Of a stretch of 64,000 bases of DNA, positions 43,914 through 52,291 are shown one piece after another. The translations under genes were made by a program, and so were the position numbers. Numbering within the stretch: the stretch's first letter is position 1; each line of letters begins with the position of its first letter. The notes under the pieces were generated by a model. The model did no database searches, was not told the DNA's origin, and saw nothing but the letters and a program-made list of their open reading frames with translations. This DNA comes from Demequina rhizosphaerae (GTDB lineage Bacteria > Actinomycetota > Actinomycetes > Actinomycetales > Demequinaceae), in the NCBI RefSeq assembly GCF_000971255.1, contig NZ_BBMC01000009.1:1-64000 (forward strand). The letters run 5' to 3'.

Positions 43914-44879
43914 TCAGTCCTCCTCGGTTGCAGCATCGTCCGCACTCGCAAGGTACGCGAGCGTGGCGCGGAACGTCTCGTCGGCGCGGTCGGTCCACCA
44001 CGCGTCGGGCACGGCGGTGACGTCGAGCACCGCGCCCACCGGAAGTACGCGGGCGAGGGTCGCGCCGGTGCTGGACGGCAGCGAGCGGACCTCCTCGAGG
44101 CCGCGGGCGCTGCCGAGCACGATCTCGGCGGGCAGCCCCGGCTCGACCACGTCGAGGCCCGCGGCGCGCAGCCGCTCGAGCGACGCGCGGTCCTCGCGGC
44201 GGTGCGGCAGGTAGGTGGCCGGACCGTGGGCGGCGGCCCACGCCTCGTAGTCCTCGGTCGCGATGTAGCCGTCGACGGCGAGCGCCGAGCCGAGCACGAC
44301 GACCGGGCGCAGGGCGACGGGCGACCCGCCGTCGAGGGCGCGCAGCCACCCGTAGCGGTTGGGGACGATGCTGGCGCCGGGCACGACGGGCATCGCGCGG
44401 TGGTCGGCGTACGCGGTGAAGAGCGTGACGCGTCCCGCGGCCGAGGCCGCGCGCAGGCGCGAGCCGGTCACCCGGCCCAGCGTCCGCTGCGCGAGCGGCT
44501 CGCGCTGGCCCATGCGGGAGAACTGCTCGGTGCCGGCGAGGACCGCGGCGAGGTGGAGCGCGGCGGAGCCGTCGTCGACCACGACCAGGTCGCGCACGCC
44601 GGTGGCGGCGACCACGGCCCGGAACTGGCCCGAGAACGCGTCGCCCACGAGCCGGCGGGCGGCCCCGCGGAAGCGCGGGTCCGTGGCGGAGGCCGCCTCG
44701 GCAAGCTCGACCCCCGCGGGCAGGTGCGGCTCGAGCCAGCGCGCCGTGTCCGCGAGCTGCGCGACGCCGGTCCGCAGGAGCAGCAGCGACGGCTCGTCGA
44801 GGTGGGTCGCCGCCTCGACCGCGTTGATGAGCTGCAGCGGCGACTCGACCCAGCCGACGCGGCGGGCGGCGGGGCTCAC
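43914..44879 (-). CDS. Sialyltransferase-like protein of the glycan operon
   Basis: 321 aa. N-terminal RVGWVESPLQLINAVEAATH resembles the start of GT52/polysialyltransferase-type enzymes (V-x-S-P-L-Q-x-x-N). There is a mid-protein LVVVDDGSAALHLA, and a C-terminal IVLGSARGLEEVRSLPSSTGATLA that may hold the CMP-donor site. No signal peptide. GTG 44879 overlaps the ABC ATPase stop (GTGA), and the neuA gene follows directly. Likely transfers a CMP-activated nonulosonic acid; confidence in the family is moderate because only short motifs match. Confidence 0.55.
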   Translation of the reverse strand: MSPAARRVGWVESPLQLINAVEAATHLDEPSLLLLRTGVAQLADTARWLEPHLPAGVELAEAASATDPRFRGAARRLVGDAFSGQFRAVVAATGVRDLVVVDDGSAALHLAAVLAGTEQFSRMGQREPLAQRTLGRVTGSRLRAASAAGRVTLFTAYADHRAMPVVPGASIVPNRYGWLRALDGGSPVALRPVVVLGSALAVDGYIATEDYEAWAAAHGPATYLPHRREDRASLERLRAAGLDVVEPGLPAEIVLGSARGLEEVRSLPSSTGATLARVLPVGAVLDVTAVPDAWWTDRADETFRATLAYLASADDAATEED

Positions 44880-45610
44880 TTCGACTTCTTGTACGCGGAG
44901 ACCACCGTCTTGGGGTCGCCGTCCATCTTGAGCGTGCCGTGGTCGATCCACAGCACGCGCGTGCACGTGTCCATGATCGAGCGCATCGAGTGGCTCACTA
45001 GGAACACGGTTCCGGCCTGCTCACGCAGGTCGCGGATGCGCTGCTCGCTCTTCTCGCGGAACGCCTTGTCGCCGACCGCGAGGGCCTCGTCGACCAGCAG
45101 GATCTGGTGGTCGCGCGAGATGGCGATCGAGAAGCGCAGGCGCGCGGCCATGCCGGACGAGTACGCCTTCATGGGCAGGTCCATGAACTCCCGGACGCCC
45201 GAGAAGTCGATGATCTGCTCACGGCGCTGCTCGACCTCCGCCGGCGACATGCCGAGCGCGAGGCCGCCGAGCATCACGTTCTTCTCGCCGGTGAGGTCGT
45301 TGATGAGGGCCGCGTTGACGCCGAGCAGCGCGGGGCGCGAGGCGCCGTAGACCGCGCCCTTGGCGGGCTGCAGCAGGCCGGCGATGGTCCGCATGAGCGT
45401 GGACTTGCCGGAGCCGTTGTGGCCGATGACGCCGATCGACTCGCCCTCGTGCGCGACGAAGGACACGCCCTTGAGCGCGTGGACCACGCGCACGCCGCGC
45501 TGCTTGCTCAGCAGCGAGCGGCGGTCGGCCGCGGCCTTGCCGGAGGCGAACGTCTTGTACTCGACGTGGAGGTTGTCGACCACCACCGTGGGCTTGCGCT
45601 CGTCAGTCAC
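44876..45610 (-). CDS. ABC transporter ATPase for polysaccharide export (TagH/KpsT type)
   Basis: 244 aa. Walker A GHNGSGKST (about 72-80), signature YSSGMAARLRFSIA, Walker B ILLVDEALAVGD, followed by LVSHSM. This sequence pattern, with the atypical FSSGM-like signature and short C-terminus, is that of TagH/KpsT/Wzt exporters of teichoic acids, capsules and O-antigen. No C-terminal Wzt-type carbohydrate-binding domain. GTG 45610 overlaps the permease stop. Powers export of the lipid-linked glycan with the permease. Confidence 0.88.
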   Translation of the reverse strand: MTDERKPTVVVDNLHVEYKTFASGKAAADRRSLLSKQRGVRVVHALKGVSFVAHEGESIGVIGHNGSGKSTLMRTIAGLLQPAKGAVYGASRPALLGVNAALINDLTGEKNVMLGGLALGMSPAEVEQRREQIIDFSGVREFMDLPMKAYSSGMAARLRFSIAISRDHQILLVDEALAVGDKAFREKSEQRIRDLREQAGTVFLVSHSMRSIMDTCTRVLWIDHGTLKMDGDPKTVVSAYKKSK

Positions 45611-46466
45611 GGCCGTACCTCTCCTCGGCACTCCAGAAGAAGTAGATGCCCGCACCGAAGAAGCCGAAGGCGGCGACGAACGCCGTCACCAGGATCAGCG
45701 TGTTGACCTCCTGGCCCTCGAGGACGCACGCGCGCACCATCTGGATGTAGTCGTGCACGGGGTTGAGCTGCGCGACGGTGAGCATCCACGGCGGGTTGTC
45801 GGCCAGCACCTCCTCGAGCGAGTAGAAGATGCCGGTCATGTACATGATGAGGCGCGTGATCACGGGGATGATCTGCGTCATGTCGCGCAGGTGCACCGTG
45901 AGCCGCGCCGCGATGAGCGCGACGCCGGTGTTGAACAGCGTCATGAGCGCGAGGATCGGCGGCACCAGCAGCCACTTCCACGACGGCATCTCGCCGAAGC
46001 CGACCAGGATGAACGCGAGCACGATCATCATGGGGACGAGCTCGTAGATCTGGCGGATGACCGCGGACACGGGCAGCAGCATGCGGGGGAAGCCGAGGCT
46101 GCGCACGAGCGACGTGTTGCCGGTGATCGACTTCGCGCCCTGGCTGAACGACTGGGCGAAGAACTGGAAGACGAAGAAGCCGGTGACGAGGAACGGGATG
46201 AAGTTGAGGCCCGCGCGCGAGCCGCGGTCCATGATCAGCCCGAAGACGAAGCCGTACACGGCGGCCTGGAGCAGCGGGTTGAGCACCACCCACGCGAGGC
46301 CCAGGCGGTTCTGCGCGAGGCTCGCCTCGATGCGGTACCGGGCCATCTTCACGGCGAAGTGACGGCGCTGCCACATCTCCTTGATGTAGCTCGGGAGCGG
46401 CGGACGCGCACCGACGCGCGCGAGGCCCGCGTCGCGCGCGATGGCGCCGTAGTCGATCTCGGTCAC
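45603..46466 (-). CDS. ABC-2 polysaccharide export permease (TagG/KpsM type)
   Basis: 287 aa, six transmembrane helices after a 60-residue cytoplasmic start containing the family's RYRIEASLAQNRLGLAWVVL. Late motifs LIMYMTGIFYSLEEV and LNPVHDYIQMVR are typical of KpsM/TagG/Wzm. GTG 46466 is preceded by GAGGAGACGA. Forms the export channel with the ATPase. The pair implies an ABC-dependent rather than Wzx/Wzy pathway for the glycan. Confidence 0.88.
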   Translation of the reverse strand: MTEIDYGAIARDAGLARVGARPPLPSYIKEMWQRRHFAVKMARYRIEASLAQNRLGLAWVVLNPLLQAAVYGFVFGLIMDRGSRAGLNFIPFLVTGFFVFQFFAQSFSQGAKSITGNTSLVRSLGFPRMLLPVSAVIRQIYELVPMMIVLAFILVGFGEMPSWKWLLVPPILALMTLFNTGVALIAARLTVHLRDMTQIIPVITRLIMYMTGIFYSLEEVLADNPPWMLTVAQLNPVHDYIQMVRACVLEGQEVNTLILVTAFVAAFGFFGAGIYFFWSAEERYGRD

Positions 46467-46488
46467 TCGTCTCCTCGGGGTGGGTGCG

Positions 46489-47529
46489 TCAACGTCCTGC
46501 GAAGGCGTTGTGCCCCCTGCTGGGGATGAGGATACCGAAGAGGCATCCGACGCCCCAAGGCAGGTGCATGGTGGGCAGCACCCCCAGGAGGCGCAGCTTG
46601 ACGCCCGCGGGGACGTCGGCACGCGCGGCGGTGAGCCCCACCCATGCGAGATAGACGGCGTACGGGAGCGCGCCGGCGACGGCCATCGCGGCTCCCGCGC
46701 CGCCCTGCACGACGGCGCCCGCGAGCGCGAGCAGCAGGCCGGCCGCGAGCGCGACGACGAGCGCGGGCGGCACGTAGTAGCGGAGCGGCACTCGTCCGCC
46801 CAGGCGGCGGATGATCTCGCCGCGCCAGCGCCCGGAGGCGTGGAACTGCTTCGCGAGCGCCTTCACCGACGAGCGCGGGCGGTAGACCACGTCGAGCGCG
46901 GGCTCGAACCACACGAGGCCGCCGCGCGCCATGAGCCGGCGGTTGAGGTCCCAGTCCTCGCCGCGCGAGAGAGACTCGTCGAAGCCGCCGATCGCGAGCA
47001 CCGCGGCACGGTCGAACACGCCCAGGTACGCGGACTCGGCCGGGCCGGCCTCACCACCCGTGTGGTAGACGGCGCCGCCGAGCCCGCCGGGCGAGTTGTA
47101 GCCCCACGCGACGGCCTGCTCGTACGGCGTGCGGCCCTCGGCGTGCATGCGCCCGCCGAGGTTGACGGCCCCGGCCGCGCGCAGCGAGCGCAGCGCGGTC
47201 GCGGCGTAGCCGTCGGGCAGCACCGAGTGGGCGTCCACGCGGACCACCACGGGGAAGCGCGCCTCCGCGATGCCGATGTTCATCGACTGGCTGATCGCGT
47301 TGTGGGGGTTGTGCAGTACGCGGATCTCGGGGTGCAGCGCCGCGAGCCCCGCGACCACCTCGTCGGTGCGGTCGGTCGACGCGCCCAGCACGAGGAGGAT
47401 CTCCCGCTCGTCGAGGCCGTCCTGGGCGAGCACGCTCGCGACCGCGGCCGCGATGTAGTGCTCCTCGTTGAGGACGGGCATGACGAACGACGCGCGCAGC
47501 GGCGCGTCGCTCTTCTCGTTCCCGTTCAG
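46489..47529 (-). CDS. GT2 glycosyltransferase with membrane tail
   Basis: About 346 aa. GT-A domain: FVMPVLNEEHYIAAAVASVL, VRVDAHSVLP (DxD-like), GAVYHTGG, and a RGEDWDLNRRL acceptor motif. C-terminal part (about 265-330) has two or three hydrophobic helices that fix it to the membrane. Likely starts or extends the glycan on a lipid carrier. The start is uncertain: no ATG, GTG or TTG lies between the upstream stop and the domain. A CTG at 47529 overlapping the aminotransferase stop (CTGA) is the best candidate, with GGGACGG upstream. Confidence 0.75.
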   Translation of the reverse strand: MNGNEKSDAPLRASFVMPVLNEEHYIAAAVASVLAQDGLDEREILLVLGASTDRTDEVVAGLAALHPEIRVLHNPHNAISQSMNIGIAEARFPVVVRVDAHSVLPDGYAATALRSLRAAGAVNLGGRMHAEGRTPYEQAVAWGYNSPGGLGGAVYHTGGEAGPAESAYLGVFDRAAVLAIGGFDESLSRGEDWDLNRRLMARGGLVWFEPALDVVYRPRSSVKALAKQFHASGRWRGEIIRRLGGRVPLRYYVPPALVVALAAGLLLALAGAVVQGGAGAAMAVAGALPYAVYLAWVGLTAARADVPAGVKLRLLGVLPTMHLPWGVGCLFGILIPSRGHNAFAGR

Positions 47530-48623
47530 CGCGGGCCGTCCCAGGTCGCGAGGCGCGCGAGCAGCGCGTCGTTCTCGTCGGGCGCGCCGATGGTGACGCG
47601 CACGCCCTCGCCCATGAACGGGCGCACGAGGATCGCGGGCTGCACGGCGCCGAGGTGCGCCACGAGGTCCGCGGTCGCGTCGCCCACGCCGAGCCACACG
47701 AAGTTGCCCTGGGACTCGGGGATCGACCAGCCGTCGGCCCGCAGCGCCGTCAGCACGCGGTCGCGCTCGGCGACCACGCCGGCGGCGCGCTCGAGCAGCT
47801 CGTCGCGCGCGTCGAGCGACGCGATCGCGGCGGCCTGCGCCGGGCCCGAGACGGAGAACGGGGTGACGCACGCGCGCACCGGCGCGAGCAGCGCGGCGGG
47901 ACCGACTGCGTAGCCCACGCGCAGGCCCGCGAGGCCGTAGGCCTTCGAGAAGGTGCGCAGGAGCAGCAGGTTCGGGTAGCGGTCGAGCGACGCGGGGCCG
48001 TCCGCGACCTCGGGGTCGCGCACGTACTCGAGGTACGCCTCGTCCAGCACGACGAGGACGCGCGACGGCACGGCAGCCATGAACGCGTCGACCTCGGCCT
48101 GCGTGAGGATCGGGCCGGTGGGGTTGTTGGGCGAGCACAGCATCACCACGCGGGTGCTGTCCGTGACCGCCGCGATCATCGCGGGGAGGTCGTGACGCGC
48201 CTCGTCGGTGAGCGGGACCATGACGGGCTCGGCGCCCGCGATGCGCGCGAGGATCGGGTAGGCCTCGAAGCTGCGCCACGCGAACATCACCTCGTCGCCC
48301 GGGCCGGTGTAGGCCTGCAGGATGTGCGCGAGCACCGCGACCGAGCCGCCGCCCACGACCACCTCGGACGCGTCGCGGCCGATCTCCTGCGCGATGCGCT
48401 CGGTGAGCCCGGTCGCGGCCATGTCGGGGTACCGGTGGACGCCCGTGGCGGCGGTCTCGAGCACGTCGACGACCGACGGCAGCGGGCCGTGCGGGCTCTC
48501 GTTCGAGGAGAGCTTGACGGGCGGCGGGGCGTCGGCGGCGCCGCGCGCGCCGGGCACGTACGGCGGCAGCTTGCCGATGGCCGGGCGGGGCTGGGGCAGG
48601 TCGGTGGTGTGCGCGTCGGGCAT
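47526..48623 (-). CDS. Histidinol-phosphate / aromatic aminotransferase-like enzyme
   Basis: 365 aa, fold type I PLP enzyme. VKLSSNESPHGPLPSV, SPNNPTG (about 164), DEAYLEY (194) and RTFSKAYGLAGLRVGY with the PLP lysine at K227. It belongs to the HisC/Pat group rather than to the sugar aminotransferases (DegT/PseC), so a role in histidine or phenylalanine synthesis is more likely than a role in nonulosonate synthesis. ATG 48623 has CATCCT 7 nt upstream, suggesting a leaderless start. It is the first gene of the minus-strand operon, and the GT2 gene overlaps its stop. Confidence 0.82.
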   Translation of the reverse strand: MPDAHTTDLPQPRPAIGKLPPYVPGARGAADAPPPVKLSSNESPHGPLPSVVDVLETAATGVHRYPDMAATGLTERIAQEIGRDASEVVVGGGSVAVLAHILQAYTGPGDEVMFAWRSFEAYPILARIAGAEPVMVPLTDEARHDLPAMIAAVTDSTRVVMLCSPNNPTGPILTQAEVDAFMAAVPSRVLVVLDEAYLEYVRDPEVADGPASLDRYPNLLLLRTFSKAYGLAGLRVGYAVGPAALLAPVRACVTPFSVSGPAQAAAIASLDARDELLERAAGVVAERDRVLTALRADGWSIPESQGNFVWLGVGDATADLVAHLGAVQPAILVRPFMGEGVRVTIGAPDENDALLARLATWDGPR

Positions 48624-48671
48624 GCACACAAGGATGACACCCGCTGTCACGCCCGTGGAACAATGGCGGCC

Positions 48672-49061
48672 ATGCGCTTCGTCCTCGTGTCCGCGATCAC
48701 GGCTGTCGCGGTGTGGCTCGTGACCCTGCTCCCCCTGGATGTGCAGGTCGAGGGGGGCGACGGCGGGACGTGGGCCCGCATCGGCGTCTTCCTGCTCGTC
48801 GGCGCCGTGATGGCGGCCGCGAACCTGCTCATCAAGCCCATCGTCGACGTGCTGTCGCTGCCCATCAAGATCCTCACGCTCGGCCTGTTCGCGCTGGTCA
48901 CCGCGTGGTTCATGCTGTGGCTGACCGCGTGGCTCACCACGCTCGTGCCGTGGGCCGAGCTCACCATCGGCGCCTTCTGGGAGACCCTCCTCGCCGCGCT
49001 GCTCATCAGCCTCATCACCGCGATCCTCACCGCGGTGGTGCCCGGCGCCTCGAAGCGCTGA
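48672..49061 (+). CDS. Phage-holin-4-like (DUF360) membrane protein
   Basis: 129 aa with four transmembrane helices: FVLVSAITAVAVWLVTLL, FLLVGAVMAAANLLIKP, a helix through LTLGLFALVTAWFMLWL, and a final one. NLLIKPIVDVLSLPIKILTLG is the signature of the phage holin 4,2 superfamily. These are chromosomal proteins of unknown role, not evidence of a prophage. ATG 48672 is 7 nt after AACAAT (leaderless, divergent from the aminotransferase); ATG 48663 is the alternative. Confidence 0.8.
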   Translation: MRFVLVSAITAVAVWLVTLLPLDVQVEGGDGGTWARIGVFLLVGAVMAAANLLIKPIVDVLSLPIKILTLGLFALVTAWFMLWLTAWLTTLVPWAELTIGAFWETLLAALLISLITAILTAVVPGASKR

Positions 49062-49064
49062 TCC

Positions 49065-50357
49065 TCATCCCGTCACCGGCCGGTAGGCCGTCACGGTCGA
49101 GCGCGCCTCGGTGAGCAGCGGCCGCGCGCCGTCGAGCCACGCCTGCGTCGACGCGGACACGCCCTCGTCGACCAGCCGCGCCGTCGCGGCGTAGCCCGCG
49201 AAGCCGTGCGCCTCCGCGATCGTGCGGGACCCGTCGGGCGCGTCGGCACGATGCGAGCGTCGCCGGTCGTGCGACACCGTCACCCGGCGCGGGGTGTCCG
49301 GGTTCGCCCGCCCGTCCAGGCCCGGCACGAGGTCGCGCGTGTTCTCGAGATGCAGCGCCGCGACCGTGGGCGGCAGCCGGATCCGCCCCGTGGGCGCCCC
49401 CGCCGTCACCACCCGCTCGACCCGGTAGCGGTCCGCGAGGGCGGCCGCGGCGATCATCGCGACCATGCCGCCCTGGCTGTGGCCCGCGAGCAGGATCGGC
49501 TCGTCGGGGCCGATGCCGTGCGCGGCCACCGCGTCGACGACGGCGCGCGCCGCGTCCGACATCGCCCCCAGCACCGAGACCAGGTCCGCCTCCACGTCGG
49601 CCGGGTTGCCCGACGTCACCCACCAGTCCTCGGTGCCCGGCACGTAGACGAGGTGCCGCGCGCCGCCGTCGCCCCGCACCGTCTCGACGGCGACCGTCCC
49701 CTCCCCCTCGGCATGCACCCACGCGAGCCGCCCCACGAGGTCCTCGAGGCTGCCCGGCGAGCCGTCGACCAGCTCCGGCAGCGGCTCGACCGTCCGGTAG
49801 GCGGGCTCCCCCGCCTCCGCCTGGTGCACGACGAGCGCGAGCACGGCCACGATCCGCGCGTAGTCCTCCCCCGCGAGCGCGAGCAGGCCGGACGCCTCGT
49901 CGCGGCCCACGAGGCCCGTCGTCGGCGGCAGGCCCGGCCCCCCGAGGAGCCGCATCGCGGCGCGCCCGCCGATCGCGAGCGCGGCCGTCCGGTGAACCCA
50001 TGCGACCGAGCCCCACCAGTCCGCCGCGGCCTCCCCCAGCCGCCCCGCCAGGGTGATCGACCGGCGGGCCTCGGACTCGGCCTCGAGGTACGCGAGCGCG
50101 GCGCTGCGCAGCGCGTCCCCCAGCGCGCGCAGCCGGGAGGCCTCGGCGGACGATGCGGCGGCCGCGTCGAGCAGCGCCGCCGCCCGCGGCGCCCGGGCCG
50201 GGTCCCACGCCGCCACCTGCGCCGCGACGCCGAGCGACCGGGCCGCATCGTCGAGCTCGCCCGCCGCGGCCGCGAGGGAGCCGGCGGCCTCCTCGAGGTC
50301 GTCGAGGACGGCGCGCACCCCGCCCGCGCCGCCGGAGGACCAGATCGGCTCCGTCAC
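49065..50357 (-). CDS. Alpha/beta hydrolase with ESX-like helical N-terminus
   Basis: 430 aa. Residues 1-130 are helical, starting VTEPIWSSGGAGGVRAVLDD and continuing with Ala/Leu heptads, like WXG/LXG-type N-termini of type VII substrates. The C-terminal domain is an alpha/beta hydrolase with nucleophile elbow GHSQGG (about 285) and HLVYVPGTEDWW, DLVPGL and a late AEAHGFAGY that could provide acid and histidine. GTG 50357 overlaps the stop of a WXG-like small protein gene. Could be an esterase working at the envelope. No secretion genes are in the window. Confidence 0.7.
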   Translation of the reverse strand: MTEPIWSSGGAGGVRAVLDDLEEAAGSLAAAAGELDDAARSLGVAAQVAAWDPARAPRAAALLDAAAASSAEASRLRALGDALRSAALAYLEAESEARRSITLAGRLGEAAADWWGSVAWVHRTAALAIGGRAAMRLLGGPGLPPTTGLVGRDEASGLLALAGEDYARIVAVLALVVHQAEAGEPAYRTVEPLPELVDGSPGSLEDLVGRLAWVHAEGEGTVAVETVRGDGGARHLVYVPGTEDWWVTSGNPADVEADLVSVLGAMSDAARAVVDAVAAHGIGPDEPILLAGHSQGGMVAMIAAAALADRYRVERVVTAGAPTGRIRLPPTVAALHLENTRDLVPGLDGRANPDTPRRVTVSHDRRRSHRADAPDGSRTIAEAHGFAGYAATARLVDEGVSASTQAWLDGARPLLTEARSTVTAYRPVTG

Positions 50358-50563
50358 GGCGCCGGCCACGGCGGCACCGGGGGCGCCGCGGCCGACACCT
50401 CGCCCGCGAGGCCCCGCACGCGCGCCGCGGCCTCCTCGAGCCGCGCCGCGTACGCGCGGCCGTTCACGCCCTCCCACCGGGCGCGCCGGGCCGCCTCGAG
50501 CCGGGCGTGCGCGACGTCCACCGCGAACCGCGCGCGCTCGACCAGCGCCGTGACGTCGTCCAT
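50354..50563 (-). CDS. WXG-like small helical protein
   Basis: 69 aa, two predicted helices with a W-E-G turn between them (RARWEGVNGRAYAARLEEAA), matching the WXG100/EsxA layout though shorter than the usual 95-100 residues. A Pro-rich end (PPVPPWPAP) follows. ATG 50563; the stop overlaps the hydrolase GTG, so the two are coupled and may form a heterodimer through the hydrolase's helical N-terminus. Confidence 0.6.
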   Translation of the reverse strand: MDDVTALVERARFAVDVAHARLEAARRARWEGVNGRAYAARLEEAAARVRGLAGEVSAAAPPVPPWPAP

Positions 50564-50688
50564 GCGGCGACGGTAGGCGGCACCCCGCGCCCCGCCGGGG
50601 CCCACGCGCCCACGCTGGGGAGGGCCCGCATCGTCCCTCCGTCCGGGGACCGCGGCCCGTCCCGCCCGTGCGTGGGAGAATGGCGCGC

Positions 50689-52098
50689 GTGACCGACTGG
50701 ACCTCCCTCGCCTCCCTCGAGCCCGCGATCGCCCTCGGCCCCCTCGACGGCCGCTACCGCGGCGCCGTCGCCCCGCTCGTGGACCACCTGTCCGAGCCCG
50801 CGCTCAACCGCATGCGCCTCCACGTCGAGGTCGAGTGGTTCATCCACCTGTGCGAGACCGGCGCCGTGCCCGGCGCCCGCGCGCTCACCGCCGACGAGGT
50901 GGCGCTGCTGCGCGGCATCCCCGCCGGCTTCGACGCGGACGGCATCCGCGAGCACGCCGACTTCGAGAAGGTGACCGTCCACGACGTCAAGGCCGTCGAG
51001 TACGTCATCAAGGCCCGCATCAAGGGCACGAGCCTCGAGCCGCTGGCCGAGCTCGTGCACTTCGCGTGCACGTCCGAGGACATCAACAACCTCTCGTACG
51101 CGCTCATGGTCAAGGGCGCCGTCCAGGACGTGTGGCTGCCGGCTGCATCGTCGCTCGTGGAGCAGGTCGCGGACCTCGCGCGTGCCGCCAAGGCGACGCC
51201 GATGCTGTCCCGCACCCACGGCCAGACCGCGACGCCCACGACGCTGGGCAAGGAGTTCGCGGTGCTCGCGCACCGCCTGGGCCGTCAGCTGCGCCGCATC
51301 GAGCACCAGGAGTACCTGGGCAAGATCAACGGCGCGACCGGCACGTACGGGGCGCACACCGCCGCGGTGCCCGCGACGGACTGGATCGAGGTGTCGCGCA
51401 CCTTCGTCGAGGGCCTGGGGCTCACCTGGAACCCGCTCACCACGCAGATCGAGTCGCACGACTGGCAGGCCGAGCTCTACGCCGACGTGGCCCGCTTCGG
51501 CCGCATCCTGCACAACCTCGCGACCGACGTGTGGACCTACGTGTCGCTCGGCTACTTCGCGCAGGCCACCACGAAGGGCTCGATCGGCTCGTCGGCGATG
51601 CCGCACAAGATCAACCCGATCCGCTTCGAGAACGCCGAGGCGAACCTCGAGATCTCGGCCGCGCTGTTCGACACGCTGGGCGCGACGCTCGTGACCTCGC
51701 GCCTCCAGCGCGACCTCACGGACTCGAGCTCCCAGCGCAACATCGGCGTCGCCTTCGGCCACTCGATGCTCGCGATCGACAACGTCCGCCGAGGCTTGAA
51801 GACCCTCTCGGTGAACGAGGCGGCGCTGGCCGCGGACCTCGACGCGTCGTGGGAGGTGCTCGCGGAGCCGATCCAGTCGGCGATGCGCGCGGCCGCCGTC
51901 GCCGGCGTGCCCGGCATGGACAACCCCTACGAGCGCCTCAAGGACCTCACGCGCGGCCAGCAGATCGACGCGACCGCGATCCAGGAGTTCGTCGGCGGCC
52001 TCGAGCTGCCCGCGGAGACCGCGTCGCGGCTGGCCTCGCTCACCCCCGGCACCTACGTGGGCCTCGCGGAGAAGCTGGTCGACGACTTCCTCGCCTGA
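50689..52098 (+). CDS. purB: Adenylosuccinate lyase (PurB)
   Basis: 469 aa. Lyase family: signature SSAMPHKINPIRFENAE (about 301-317), the TSEDINN segment and RTHGQTATPTTLGKE with the catalytic histidine. Cleaves succinylaminoimidazole-carboxamide ribotide and adenylosuccinate in purine synthesis. Length and motifs fit the longer E. coli-like form. GTG 50689 was chosen because GAGAAT ends 7 nt upstream (leaderless pattern); ATG 50680 is an alternative adding three residues. A GGACGATGC motif lies in its promoter region (50628-50636). Confidence 0.93.
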   Translation: MTDWTSLASLEPAIALGPLDGRYRGAVAPLVDHLSEPALNRMRLHVEVEWFIHLCETGAVPGARALTADEVALLRGIPAGFDADGIREHADFEKVTVHDVKAVEYVIKARIKGTSLEPLAELVHFACTSEDINNLSYALMVKGAVQDVWLPAASSLVEQVADLARAAKATPMLSRTHGQTATPTTLGKEFAVLAHRLGRQLRRIEHQEYLGKINGATGTYGAHTAAVPATDWIEVSRTFVEGLGLTWNPLTTQIESHDWQAELYADVARFGRILHNLATDVWTYVSLGYFAQATTKGSIGSSAMPHKINPIRFENAEANLEISAALFDTLGATLVTSRLQRDLTDSSSQRNIGVAFGHSMLAIDNVRRGLKTLSVNEAALAADLDASWEVLAEPIQSAMRAAAVAGVPGMDNPYERLKDLTRGQQIDATAIQEFVGGLELPAETASRLASLTPGTYVGLAEKLVDDFLA

Positions 52099-52291
52099 GC
52101 TCCACCCCTTCCGCGACGCCCCCGTCGCGACGCCTCCCGTCGCCCCGGGAGGTGGTGAGTGCTCGAGAACGCCGGCCGATTCTGGGCACCCAGCACCTCG
52201 CGGGGCGCCGGAGCAAGCGATGGCACGCCGCGCCTCGTTGTCCGGTTCATCCGGTATTGCTAGGTTCGACGGGAGCACCTGAGGGGGTCTC

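Noticed and set aside
47526-48623. Aminotransferase as a PseC/LegC-type enzyme of the nonulosonate pathway.
   Set aside because: Its motifs are those of the HisC/Pat group, not of DegT/DnrJ sugar aminotransferases.
48672-49061. Holin-like protein as evidence of a prophage.
   Set aside because: Chromosomal DUF360/holin-4 proteins are common in Actinobacteria, and no other phage genes are nearby.
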